Both the position numbers and the translations under genes were made by a program. This document shows positions 53,647 through 63,113 of a DNA stretch of 64,000 nt, in pieces. Source of the DNA: Gammaproteobacteria bacterium (lineage in GTDB: Bacteria > Pseudomonadota > Gammaproteobacteria > Pseudomonadales > Ketobacteraceae). Numbering within the stretch: the first letter of the stretch is position 1; the number at the start of each line of letters is the position of its first letter. The notes below the pieces were generated by a model that saw nothing but the letters and a program-made list of their open reading frames with translations, was not told the origin of the DNA and ran no database searches. The stretch is from the NCBI GenBank assembly GCA_013178375.1, contig JABLXQ010000001.1:235098-299097 (forward strand), in the 5' to 3' direction.

Positions 53647-54003
53647 TCAGCCCGCCTTCTCGATCAGGGTTTTCATCAGCACGCCGGACTCGGGGTAATG
53701 AGCCACTTCCTGCTGAAACCATTTCACCGCTTCTGCTTTCTCGCCCTTGTCCAGGTGCAGCTTGCCCAGTTCGGCATAGATGCCCGGCGGCACTTTCGAC
53801 TGGCCGCTGTCGGCCCGGGCGATGATGTCCTGCAGGCTGTTGCGGTGGGCCTCGAGGGTCGAGGGCGAGGGTGTCTTCTGGTATTCGTACAGGGTGCGGG
53901 AATAATTACCCCAGTAGAATCCGGTAGCGTGGGGCGGTGCCACGACGCAGCCCGTCAACAGGACGGCGCTCAGGCTCAGGCTGATCAACAACTTCTTCTG
54001 CAT
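53647..54003 (-). CDS. DUF4810 lipoprotein
   Basis: This 118-residue lipoprotein has lipobox Leu-Thr-Gly-Cys (Cys near 19) followed by a Tyr-Trp-Gly-Asn-Tyr-Ser-x-Thr-Leu-Tyr-Glu-Tyr motif and a TPR-like helical pair (Lys-Leu-His-Leu-Asp-Lys-Gly-Glu-Lys-Ala-Glu-Ala) typical of DUF4810. It lies 1 bp upstream of the DUF799 gene and is always expected beside CsgG-like and DUF799 partners. It is probably a periplasmic assembly component of a complex with them. Confidence 0.85.
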   Translation of the reverse strand: MQKKLLISLSLSAVLLTGCVVAPPHATGFYWGNYSRTLYEYQKTPSPSTLEAHRNSLQDIIARADSGQSKVPPGIYAELGKLHLDKGEKAEAVKWFQQEVAHYPESGVLMKTLIEKAG

Positions 54004-54021
54004 GTTCTACTTCCAGTTGGT

Positions 54022-54336
54022 TCAGGGCAGGACGATTTCGAAGGCCTGGCCTTCGCCGATGTAAATGGAGCGGTCCACCAGCAGGGTGCCGTTGCGGGTG
54101 ATGGTCACCCGGTGCTGGCCTTGCGGCACGACGATCTTGGTGACCTGCTTGCCGTTCAGGTCGAACGATTTGGTTGTGTTCAGATCCACGGTGGTGGTGT
54201 TATCCAGCACCAGCACGGCCTGCTCGGGATTGCCGACCAGATGCAGGCTGCTGCCTTCCTCAGTCTGCACCTGGGTCTTGAAGCTGCCACATGCGGTCAG
54301 CAGCAGGGCCAGCAGGCCCACGATAATGGTTTTCAT
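54022..54336 (-). CDS. Small lipoprotein of the CsgG cluster
   Basis: This 104-residue lipoprotein has lipobox Leu-Thr-Ala-Cys (Cys near 16) and a compact beta-rich body ending in Val-Pro-x-Gly-x-His-Arg-Val-Thr-Ile and Gly-x2-Phe-Glu-Ile-Val. The last part resembles PEGA-like surface-exposed beta domains, but I do not recognise a family with certainty. It sits between the CsgG-like and DUF4810 genes with short gaps, so it probably belongs to the same complex. It is an extra member compared with the usual three-gene set. Confidence 0.6.
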   Translation of the reverse strand: MKTIIVGLLALLLTACGSFKTQVQTEEGSSLHLVGNPEQAVLVLDNTTTVDLNTTKSFDLNGKQVTKIVVPQGQHRVTITRNGTLLVDRSIYIGEGQAFEIVLP

Positions 54337-54352
54337 GTTGGTATCCTCGAAT

Positions 54353-55297
54353 TCAGCGGGTTTCCTGGACCACCAGGGTTGTCAGATCCAGGCCCTGCAG
54401 TGAGCCCTCGACGGTCTGGCACAGGGAGATTTCGTTGTCACCCTGCCCGGCCTGGCTGGCCACCTGCAGTTTGGCTACGGGTGTGCCCGGCAATTCCAGG
54501 TCGAGGCCGGTCTGCGGGTTGCGCACCACCTTGCCCTTGCGCAGCACCGTGAACTGGTCGCCCGGCTTCACGCCCTGGGATTTGCCGCCGGTCATGATGA
54601 AGAAACCGTCCTGCTGGCCGATCAGGTAGGCCTGCCAGGGCGAGTCCATCAGGTTTTCCACCAGATTGCTCACCAGCTTGGAAATGGCGGAGGAAATGGC
54701 CTTGTCGTCCAGGCTGGTGTCGTAGCCGGCGCTTTCGCCCACGCCGAACACCTTGTTGGCTTCCGACAGGGCTTCACCGGAACCTTCTTCCGAATAGAGG
54801 ACGCGGCCGTTGCGCACATCCACCAGCCGCACGTTCACTTTCGCCCGTGCCAGCTGTTTCTTGTTGCGGCTGAAAATGCCGGTTTCGCTCACCGCCTCGC
54901 GGCCGTATTCCGACACCGAGCCGATGATCAGGTAGTCGGCACCGACGTTCACCTTGCTCAGATTCGCCAGGGCGGCTTCGTTCTGGATCTTGTCCAGGTC
55001 GGCCCGCTCCAGCAGGATGAATTTGTTGGTTTCCACCAGCCGCGCCGACAGGATGTCGCTGGCCTGCTTGCCGATGCGGTCATTGTTGGCGTCGAGCAGG
55101 AAGCTGGCGCCAGCGCTGGTTTCGTTGCTGAAGCGGGCAATAGCGACCTTGCGCTTGAGGCCCTTGAACTCGGGCTGCTGCAGGGTGGGGCTGATCTGGG
55201 GCTGGGTGACCGGCAGGGTATTGGTGGCCTGCTGGGTGACGGTGGAGCAACCGGCCGCCAGCAGCGCGGCTGCCAGCAGGGGAAGATGCTTGATCAT
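54353..55297 (-). CDS. CsgG/HfaB-family lipoprotein
   Basis: This 314-residue lipoprotein (lipobox Leu-Ala-Ala-Gly-Cys, Cys near 17) has the CsgG-family core: Ala-Ile-Ala-Arg-Phe near 53-57, Leu-Leu-Glu-Arg-Ala-Asp-Leu, Ala-Asp-Tyr-Leu-Ile-Ile-Gly-Ser-Val, and Val-Arg-Leu-Val-Asp-Val-Arg-Asn-Gly-Arg-Val. A C-terminal extension (about 225-314) goes beyond the E. coli curli secretion channel subunit. No curli subunit gene (csgA/csgB) is nearby. With the following DUF4810 and DUF799 genes it forms the recognised lipoprotein set of unknown function. Confidence 0.87.
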   Translation of the reverse strand: MIKHLPLLAAALLAAGCSTVTQQATNTLPVTQPQISPTLQQPEFKGLKRKVAIARFSNETSAGASFLLDANNDRIGKQASDILSARLVETNKFILLERADLDKIQNEAALANLSKVNVGADYLIIGSVSEYGREAVSETGIFSRNKKQLARAKVNVRLVDVRNGRVLYSEEGSGEALSEANKVFGVGESAGYDTSLDDKAISSAISKLVSNLVENLMDSPWQAYLIGQQDGFFIMTGGKSQGVKPGDQFTVLRKGKVVRNPQTGLDLELPGTPVAKLQVASQAGQGDNEISLCQTVEGSLQGLDLTTLVVQETR

Positions 55298-55524
55298 GGA
55301 CGTTCCTGTAAAACAGATGAAGAAATGAACGGTGCCCGGGGATTCTAGGCAGCGGCACCGACAGGGTCAATGCGGGCGGAAATGGCAAAATTACCGTGCG
55401 AAATCACTTGACCACACGCTTTTTACGGCTGTTTGCGCCACTTGCAAGGCCCCAGGGACTGGGGTAACTTGCCCGCCTCGAACGCCCGCTACCCCTATTT
55501 TTCACGTCAACCTAAAGGTGCATC

Positions 55525-56034
55525 ATGAGCCAGCCCTTCGTCGCCATCCTGATGGGTTCCGATTCCGACTTCCCCCAGGTAGAACCCGCCGTGGACACCC
55601 TGCGCAAGCTGGGTATTGCCGTGGAAGTGAAAGTAACCTCCGCCCATCGTACGCCTGAGATCACCCATGCCTACGTGAAGGATGCCGACCAACGCGGTTG
55701 CTCCGTGTTCATCTGCGCCGCGGGCATGGCAGCGCACCTGGCCGGTGCCGTGTCGGCCAATACCGTGAAGCCGGTGATCGGCATTCCCATCGATGTGACC
55801 CTGAATGGCCTCGACGCCCTGCTGTCCACCGTGATGATGCCGGGCGGAATTCCAGTGGCCACTGTGGCGATCGGCAAGGCCGGCGCCAAGAACGCGGGCT
55901 ACCTGGCGGCGCAGATGATGGCCCTGGCCGATCCCGCCCTGGCGAAAAAACTGAAGGAAGACCGTGCTGCCAACGCCCGACAGGTGCAGGAAAAGGACGC
56001 GGCCCTGCAGGCCCGTCTGGCGGCCAAAGGCTGA
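55525..56034 (+). CDS. purE: 5-(carboxyamino)imidazole ribonucleotide mutase PurE
   Basis: PurE converts N5-CAIR to CAIR in purine synthesis. The 169-residue class I enzyme has Met-Gly-Ser-Asp-Ser-Asp-Phe-Pro (about 9-16), the catalytic Ser-Ala-His-Arg-Thr-Pro (about 40-45) and Gly-Met-Ala-Ala-His-Leu-Ala-Gly near 71-78. A purK partner is not adjacent. The 227-bp upstream gap includes a short hairpin (CCCCAG/CTGGGG, 55450-55464) of uncertain meaning. It begins a tight run purE-tsaC-hemF-aroE. Confidence 0.95.
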   Translation: MSQPFVAILMGSDSDFPQVEPAVDTLRKLGIAVEVKVTSAHRTPEITHAYVKDADQRGCSVFICAAGMAAHLAGAVSANTVKPVIGIPIDVTLNGLDALLSTVMMPGGIPVATVAIGKAGAKNAGYLAAQMMALADPALAKKLKEDRAANARQVQEKDAALQARLAAKG

Positions 56035-56037
56035 ACC

Positions 56038-56601
56038 ATGCTGTCCCTGCGGCACCGCTTGCGTGCCGTGCACACTCTGGCCACTGGCGGCGTGATCGCC
56101 TATCCCACCGAAGCGGTGTGGGGGTTGGGGTGTGATCCATTCAATGCCGCCGCCGTCGCGCGCCTGCTGGCGCTGAAGCAGCGGCCGGCCCACAAGGGCC
56201 TGATCCTGGTGGCAGCGGACCAGGATCAGATTGCGCCGCTGCTGGAAGGCCTGACCAACCTGCAGCGGGAACAGCTGAACCGCACCTGGCCCGGCCCGGT
56301 CACCTGGCTGATTCCCGATCCGCACAACTGGATTCCCGCCAACGTGAAGGGCGATTCCACCAGCGTTGCCGTGCGGGTGAGCGCTCACCCACTGGTGCGG
56401 GAACTGTGCCGCGCCTGGGGTGGACCGCTGGTGTCCACCAGCGCCAACCGTACTGGCCAGGACCCTTTTCGCAGTGAATGGGCCCTGCGCCGCCACGGCC
56501 TGCTGCGGCCGGACCTGATTCTGCCGGGGCGCACCCAACAATTAAATAAGCCTACTGAAATACGGGATTTGTCCACCGGGCGTATAATCCGCGCCGGTTG
56601 A
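56038..56601 (+). CDS. tsaC: Threonylcarbamoyl-AMP synthase TsaC (Sua5/YrdC family)
   Basis: TsaC makes threonylcarbamoyl-AMP from Thr, bicarbonate and ATP for the tRNA t6A modification. The 187-residue protein is the short YrdC-only form, with Ile-Ala-Tyr-Pro-Thr-Glu-Ala-Val-Trp-Gly-Leu-Gly-Cys-Asp-Pro (about 20-34), Lys-Gln-Arg-Pro near the start of the next strand, and Ser-Thr-Ser-Ala-Asn near 138-142. It starts 3 bp after purE, as expected for one operon, and the gap to hemF is 24 bp. This matches the tsaC-hemF-aroE order of Pseudomonas. Confidence 0.94.
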   Translation: MLSLRHRLRAVHTLATGGVIAYPTEAVWGLGCDPFNAAAVARLLALKQRPAHKGLILVAADQDQIAPLLEGLTNLQREQLNRTWPGPVTWLIPDPHNWIPANVKGDSTSVAVRVSAHPLVRELCRAWGGPLVSTSANRTGQDPFRSEWALRRHGLLRPDLILPGRTQQLNKPTEIRDLSTGRIIRAG

Positions 56602-58361
<1,760 letters not shown>

Positions 58362-58458
58362 ATGTGATTGCCGTGTTCGCCGCCCTGCGACAATTGGTCG
58401 CATTTTCAGGCTGACCGCTCAAGGTTAATCTGGCGCCGGTAATAACTGTGTTGAGTTG

Positions 58459-58493
58459 AACCCCGCAAGACTCCCACCTTGCGGGGTTTTTTT
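58459..58493 (+). terminator. Rho-independent terminator after aroE
   Basis: AACCCCGCAAG (58459-58469) pairs with CTTGCGGGGTT (58478-58488) across an 8-nt loop, followed by a run of seven T residues (58487-58493). Confidence 0.88.
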
Positions 58494-58617
58494 GTCCATC
58501 ACGGGCACCATTGATTTCAATCAATCCTCTGGCAGCGCCAACTTCCATACTGTTTCCACATTCCTCACCTGATCTTGCACAAAGCACCGTCATACTCAGT
58601 TCCAGGTCGCCGGAATT

Positions 58618-58645
58618 GGAACTGTCCATCCCGGCGTTAATCAAA
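58618..58645 (+). promoter_or_regulatory. Possible sigma-E/AlgU-type promoter
   Basis: GGAACT (58618-58623) and TCAAA (58641-58645) are separated by 17 bp, similar to extracytoplasmic-stress promoters. The -10 lies 32 bp upstream of the Spy-like start, a gene type commonly under envelope-stress control. Confidence 0.45.
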
Positions 58646-58677
58646 CGGTAACAGGCTTACCTTCAGGAGACTTCCCC

Positions 58678-59199
58678 ATGAAATCATCCAGCCGAATCCT
58701 CGCTTCGCTGCTGCTGGCCAGCGGACTGACTTTCGCCACCACCACCATGGCCGAACATCGCCACGACCAAGCCAAACAGTGCCCGGGCAAATCCGGCATG
58801 GGCATGATGGGCGGAGGAATGATGGGTGGCGGCATGATGGGTGGCGGCATGATGGGTGGCGGCATGATGGGTGGCATGGGCGACCCCGATCACAAACCGC
58901 CGTTCCTGCGTGGCGTCGACCTCACTGAGGAACAGCGCGACAAGATTTTCGAAATCACCTACGCCCAGATCCCCGTTCACCGCACTTTCCGCAAGGAAAT
59001 GCACAAGCTGCAGCAGCAGATGCACCAATTGCCCCTGTCGGCGGACTACGATGCCGGCAAGATGAAAAAGCTGGTGGACACCCAGACCAAGCTGCAGGCC
59101 GAGCACATGCTGAAAATGGCCGAGGCACACAACAAGATCTACAAGCTGTTGACCGACGAACAGCGCAAGGAACTGGCGGAGCACAAGAAGAAAGACTAA
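58678..59199 (+). CDS. Spy/CpxP-like periplasmic protein with Met/Gly pentapeptide repeats
   Basis: This 173-residue protein has a signal peptide (about 1-25), a His/Cys-containing segment, five pentapeptides Gly-Met-Met-Gly-Gly (42-66) and a helical C-terminal domain with Asp-Leu-Thr-Glu-Glu-Gln-Arg-Asp-Lys near 80-88 and Leu-Thr-Asp-Glu-Gln-Arg-Lys near the end, which are Spy/CpxP-like LTxxQ motifs. Spy and CpxP are ATP-independent periplasmic chaperones or metal-responsive proteins. The Met-rich repeat plus His residues would suit binding of copper or silver. The unusual repeat is not part of E. coli Spy. Confidence 0.82.
   Translation: MKSSSRILASLLLASGLTFATTTMAEHRHDQAKQCPGKSGMGMMGGGMMGGGMMGGGMMGGGMMGGMGDPDHKPPFLRGVDLTEEQRDKIFEITYAQIPVHRTFRKEMHKLQQQMHQLPLSADYDAGKMKKLVDTQTKLQAEHMLKMAEAHNKIYKLLTDEQRKELAEHKKKD
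58801..58875 (+). repeat. Five 15-bp tandem repeats encoding Gly-Met-Met-Gly-Gly
   Basis: Units start at 58801, 58816, 58831, 58846 and 58861. The last three are identical (GGCATGATGGGTGGC) and the first two carry small changes. A change in copy number keeps frame. Confidence 0.9.
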
Positions 59200-59325
59200 C
59201 CGGCTTCATCCGGGGCAACATCAAGCACCCCGCCAGACCGGCTGCGGCCTGGCGGGCAGCCCTTGGTGATCAGGCACAGGGTGGTTACACTAGACCCATG
59301 TCCCTCTATCAGGTCCCCGGTCACC

Positions 59326-61362
59326 ATGAATCCACTGCTTGAATCCCACCGCCTGCCTCCCTTCAGCCAGATCCGGCCTGAGCATGTAGTCCCCGCCATC
59401 GACACCATCCTCAGCGAAAACCGCCAGCAGATCGCAACCATCGTCGCCCATGTGCAGCAGCATGACGTATCGGTGGAGAACTTCCTGCTGCCGTTCGAGG
59501 AACTGAATGACCGCCTGAGCAATGCCTGGTCGCCGGTGGGCCACCTCAATGGCGTGCTGAACAGCGAGGCGCTGCGCAACGCCTACAACAACTGTTTGCC
59601 GAAACTGTCGGAGTACGGCACCGAACTGGGCCAGCACAAGGGTCTGTTCCAGGCCTACACCGAACTGAAAAATTCGCCGCAGTTCGCGCAGCTGACCCAG
59701 GCGCAGAAAAAAGTGGTGGACAATGCGCTGCGGGATTTCCACCTGTCCGGCATCGATCTGCCGCCAGAGCAGCAGAAGCGTTACGGCGAGATCAGCAAGC
59801 GCCTGTCGGAACTCACCAGCAAGTTTTCTGAAAACGTGCTCGACTGCACCAACGCCTTCAGCAAGCACATCATGGATGTGACGCTGCTGGAGGGTTTGCC
59901 CGAAACCCAGCTGCAGGCTGCCCAGATCGCCGCGCAGAAAAAGAATCTGGAAGGCTGGCTGCTGACGCTGGATATTCCCGTTTACATCGCGGTGATGACC
60001 TATTGCGATAACCGCTCCTTGCGCCGCGAATTTTACGAAGCGTACAACACCAAGGCGTCGGACCAGGGCCCGTTCGCCGGCAAGTTCGACAACAATCCGC
60101 TGATGCAGGAAATTCTGGCGCTGCGCCACGAGCTGGCCAACCTGCTGGGTTTTGCCAATTACGCCGAGCGGTCCATCGCCACCAAGATGACCGAGACCAC
60201 CGATCAGGTGATGGAATTCCTGCAGGATCTGGCGCGCAAGGCACTGCCGGCGGCCAAACAGGAAATCCGCGAGCTGACCGAATTCGCCGTGGATTATTGC
60301 AACGCCGACGATCTGCAGGCGTGGGACGTGTCCTACTACAGCGAAAAACTCAAGCAGCAGCGTTTCGCCATTTCGCAGGAAGCACTGCGGCCCTGGTTCC
60401 CGCTGGAAAAAGTGCTGGGCGGATTGTTTGAAATTGCGCGCCGTCTGTTTGACGTGACCTTCCAGCTGGATGAATCAGTCGATCGCTATCACCCCGACGT
60501 GCGCTTCTATCGCGTGTTCGAGGCGGATGAGGAAATTGCCGGTTTCTATTTCGACCTGTTCGCCCGCGCCAACAAGCGTGGCGGTGCCTGGATGGACGAA
60601 TGCCGCGTGCGCCGGCGCACGCTGAATGGCGGCCTGCAATTGCCGGTGGCGTATCTGACCTGCAATTTCAACGGCCCGGTGGGCGACAAGCCTGCCCTAC
60701 TCACTCACTCCGAAGTCACCACCCTGTTCCATGAATTCGGCCACGGCCTGCATCACATGCTGACCAAGGTGGATGATGGCGCGGTGTCCGGCATCAACGG
60801 CGTGGCCTGGGATGCAGTGGAGCTGCCCAGCCAGTTTCTGGAAAACTGGTGCTGGGAAAAAGAAGCGATTCCGCTGATGTCGGGCCATTACGAAACTGGC
60901 GAGCCGCTGCCGCAGGAAATGCTCGAGCAGATGTTGGCGGCGAAAAATTTCCAGTCGGCGATGATGATCGTGCGCCAGCTGGAATTTTCCATTTTCGATT
61001 TCCGCATTCACCGCGATTACAAAGCCGGCATGGATATTCACGCAGTGCTGGACGATGTGCGCAAGCAGGTGGCGGTGATCAAACCACCGCCGTTCAACCG
61101 CTTCGAGTGCAGCTTCAGCCATATTTTTGCCGGCGGTTATGCGGCGGGCTATTACAGCTACAAATGGGCCGAAGTGCTGTCGGCCGATGCGTTTTCGCGT
61201 TTCGAGGAAGAAGGCATCTTCAACGGCGAGACCGGTCGTTCGTTCCGGGAAAACATCCTGGAAAAAGGCGGCGAGGAAGAGCCGATGGATCTGTTCAAGA
61301 AATTCCGCGGCCGCGAACCGAAGGTGGATGCGTTGCTGCGGCATAGCGGACTGGCGGCGTGA
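59326..61362 (+). CDS. prlC: Oligopeptidase A (M3 metallopeptidase)
   Basis: Oligopeptidase A degrades cytoplasmic peptides, including cleaved signal peptides. The 678-residue protein has the M3 zinc motif His-Glu-Phe-Gly-His-Gly-Leu-His-His (His469 first) and the family length. The ATG at 59326 begins the conserved Met-Asn-Pro-Leu-Leu; a longer frame upstream is not conserved. Its stop overlaps the start of the YheV-like gene, and this prlC-yheV pairing is known in gammaproteobacteria. Confidence 0.95.
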   Translation: MNPLLESHRLPPFSQIRPEHVVPAIDTILSENRQQIATIVAHVQQHDVSVENFLLPFEELNDRLSNAWSPVGHLNGVLNSEALRNAYNNCLPKLSEYGTELGQHKGLFQAYTELKNSPQFAQLTQAQKKVVDNALRDFHLSGIDLPPEQQKRYGEISKRLSELTSKFSENVLDCTNAFSKHIMDVTLLEGLPETQLQAAQIAAQKKNLEGWLLTLDIPVYIAVMTYCDNRSLRREFYEAYNTKASDQGPFAGKFDNNPLMQEILALRHELANLLGFANYAERSIATKMTETTDQVMEFLQDLARKALPAAKQEIRELTEFAVDYCNADDLQAWDVSYYSEKLKQQRFAISQEALRPWFPLEKVLGGLFEIARRLFDVTFQLDESVDRYHPDVRFYRVFEADEEIAGFYFDLFARANKRGGAWMDECRVRRRTLNGGLQLPVAYLTCNFNGPVGDKPALLTHSEVTTLFHEFGHGLHHMLTKVDDGAVSGINGVAWDAVELPSQFLENWCWEKEAIPLMSGHYETGEPLPQEMLEQMLAAKNFQSAMMIVRQLEFSIFDFRIHRDYKAGMDIHAVLDDVRKQVAVIKPPPFNRFECSFSHIFAGGYAAGYYSYKWAEVLSADAFSRFEEEGIFNGETGRSFRENILEKGGEEEPMDLFKKFRGREPKVDALLRHSGLAA

Positions 61363-61568
61363 AAAAACAATTCATCGCGGGGGCCAAGTGCCCCCAGTGC
61401 GGACTGGAAGACAAGATATTTGTGTTTCACCAGAATGGCGATGATATCGCCCAGTGCAATGCGTGCGGTCACCAGAGCATCCGGCCCAAGGAAGTGGAGC
61501 CGATGGAGCATGAGGACGATCACCACGACCAGCCCGATGGCGTGGTGATTTTCCGCGACCGGCACTGA
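61359..61568 (+). CDS. yheV: YheV-like small zinc-ribbon protein
   Basis: This 69-residue protein has two Cys pairs, Cys-Pro-Gln-Cys (11-14) and Cys-Asn-Ala-Cys (33-36), forming a probable zinc ribbon, followed by an acidic/His-rich tail (Glu-His-Glu-Asp-Asp-His-His-Asp) and the family ending Val-Ile-Phe-x-Asp. It matches the YheV family and its standard place directly after prlC, overlapping the prlC stop by four bases. The function is unknown. Confidence 0.87.
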   Translation: MKKQFIAGAKCPQCGLEDKIFVFHQNGDDIAQCNACGHQSIRPKEVEPMEHEDDHHDQPDGVVIFRDRH

Positions 61569-61599
61569 GGCCGGTGCGCATTCACACCCGTGTTCAGTT

Positions 61600-62304
61600 T
61601 CAGTAACGGTTGGTGATACTCAGCAGATACAGATTGCCGTCGATGTCGAAATGGCCGATGGATTCTTCCAGATCCATGTCGGTTTTCATGTGGCGCACGT
61701 TGATGCCGGCCCAGGTGTGTTCGGTGAGGCGAATGTCCAGGCCGGCGCGTACGTAGCCACCGGGACTCCAGTCGGTGTCGTGGTGGCTGTCGTTGGTGAC
61801 GACTACCGAGCTGGGCGTTGGTGTCGGCTGATCGTTTTCATCCGGACCTTCCTCTTCGGCGCGGCCATAGATCAGCAGCGGGCCGGCGCTGGCATACAGG
61901 CGCAGGCGGTCGAACGGGCGGAAGTCCACATACAGTCCCATGAAGGTTTCGATCGACCAGAAGGTGTTGTCCACGTTGATGGCCACCAGGGTGCCGCTGG
62001 GTCCGCTGCGGGCGTAGTAGTCCACGTCTTCATTGATCCAGGAAACGAAGCCGCCGCCTTCCCAGCCATAGCCGAACACGCCTTCGTGCAGGATCACCTG
62101 CGCCACGCCACCCAGGTAGGGAATGTCGTCCAGTTCGCCGTCATATTCAGTGCCGTCGCGAGTTACGCTGACGGTGCTGTCGGTGAGCTGCAGTTCCCCC
62201 AGCAATACCTGCATGTACATCGGCTCTTTCACCTGCGCCATCGTTGGCAGCGCCAGCCCCAGGCCACAACCCAATACCAGTCCGGGCAGTACGATCCGTT
62301 TCAT
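61600..62304 (-). CDS. Outer-membrane beta-barrel-like protein
   Basis: The 234-residue protein begins at ATG 62304, preceded by AGGAGAA, with a signal peptide (about 1-22, Pro-Thr-Met-Ala-Gln). Alternating hydrophobic strands with aromatic ends (Gly-Leu-Tyr-Val-Asp-Phe; Leu-Arg-Leu-Tyr-Ala-Ser-Ala-Gly; Gly-Gly-Tyr-Val-Arg-Ala-Gly-Leu-Asp) and the C-terminal Ser-Ile-Thr-Asn-Arg-Tyr indicate an 8-10 stranded barrel. It lies 17 bp behind znuB in the same direction, so it may be co-expressed with the zinc uptake genes. The role is unknown. Confidence 0.7.
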   Translation of the reverse strand: MKRIVLPGLVLGCGLGLALPTMAQVKEPMYMQVLLGELQLTDSTVSVTRDGTEYDGELDDIPYLGGVAQVILHEGVFGYGWEGGGFVSWINEDVDYYARSGPSGTLVAINVDNTFWSIETFMGLYVDFRPFDRLRLYASAGPLLIYGRAEEEGPDENDQPTPTPSSVVVTNDSHHDTDWSPGGYVRAGLDIRLTEHTWAGINVRHMKTDMDLEESIGHFDIDGNLYLLSITNRY

Positions 62305-62321
62305 CAATTTCTCCTGGCCGG

Positions 62322-63113
62322 TCAGCCGGCTTTTGTCGGTACGAACAGATAGATCAGACTGAATCCCGTGGCCGCGCACAACACGATGCTGGGGCCTGCC
62401 GGTGTATCCGCCAGCCAGGACAGCAGCAGTCCGCCGGCCACCGCACCCATGCCGATCAGGCTGGCCAGCAGCGCCATCTGCTCCGGCGTGCGCGACAGCT
62501 TGCGCGCGGCAGCAGCGGGAATGATCAGCATGGCGGTGATCAGCAGCGCGCCGACGACCTTCATGCCGATGGCAACGATGCTGGCCAGCAGCAGCATGAA
62601 CAGCAGGCGCACCAGCCCCACCCGGGTGCCTTCCGCCTGCGCCAATTCCTGGTTCACGGCGATGTTGAGCATGGGAATCCAGATGAAGCGTAGTGCGATA
62701 CCGATCAGCAGCGCCAGCGCGCTCACCCAGAGCACGTCGGCAAGCGAGGTGGCGAGCAGGTCGCCGAACAGCAGGCCCAGCAGATCCACCCGCACATGGT
62801 CCATCAGGCTGACCAGCACCAGACCCAGCGCCAGGGTGCCGTGGGCCATGATGCCCAGCAGCGTGTCGTTGGCGATGAAGTGTTGCCGCTGCAATACAGT
62901 AAGCGCCAGTGCAATACCGCTGGTGACCAGGATTACCCCGACCGTGAGGTTCAGGCTGAACAGGAAACCCAGCGCGATGCCCAGCAGCGCGGAGTGGGCC
63001 AGGGTGTCGCCGAAATAGGCCATGCGGCTCCACACCACGAAGCAGCCGAGGGGGCCGGAGATGGCCGCCAGCAGCAGGCCCACCAGCAGGGCGGGCAGCA
63101 GGATTTCAATCAT
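62322..63113 (-). CDS. znuB: Zinc ABC transporter permease ZnuB
   Basis: This 263-residue membrane protein has about eight hydrophobic helices and the ABC-3 (metal-ion) permease signature, including Phe-Gly-Asp-Thr-Leu-Ala-His-Ser-Ala-Leu-Leu-Gly near 39-50 and Gly-Ala-Leu-Leu-Ile-Thr-Ala-Met-Leu-Ile-Ile-Pro-Ala-Ala-Ala-Ala near 190-205. It is the inner-membrane channel of the high-affinity zinc importer. The ATG at 63113 overlaps the znuC stop by a few bases. No znuA is present in the window; it may lie beyond the right edge. Confidence 0.92.
   Translation of the reverse strand: MIEILLPALLVGLLLAAISGPLGCFVVWSRMAYFGDTLAHSALLGIALGFLFSLNLTVGVILVTSGIALALTVLQRQHFIANDTLLGIMAHGTLALGLVLVSLMDHVRVDLLGLLFGDLLATSLADVLWVSALALLIGIALRFIWIPMLNIAVNQELAQAEGTRVGLVRLLFMLLLASIVAIGMKVVGALLITAMLIIPAAAARKLSRTPEQMALLASLIGMGAVAGGLLLSWLADTPAGPSIVLCAATGFSLIYLFVPTKAG

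Larger units (their letters stand above)
58362..58677. other. 316-bp gap between aroE and the Spy-like gene
   Basis: It contains the terminator at 58459-58493 and the sigma-E-like promoter at 58618-58645 described separately. I see no gene in the remainder. Confidence 0.6.

Noticed and set aside
55450..55464. CCCCAG/CTGGGG hairpin in the purE leader, considered as a purine riboswitch or PurR site
   Set aside because: It lacks the conserved junction sequences of purine riboswitches and does not match the PurR palindrome.
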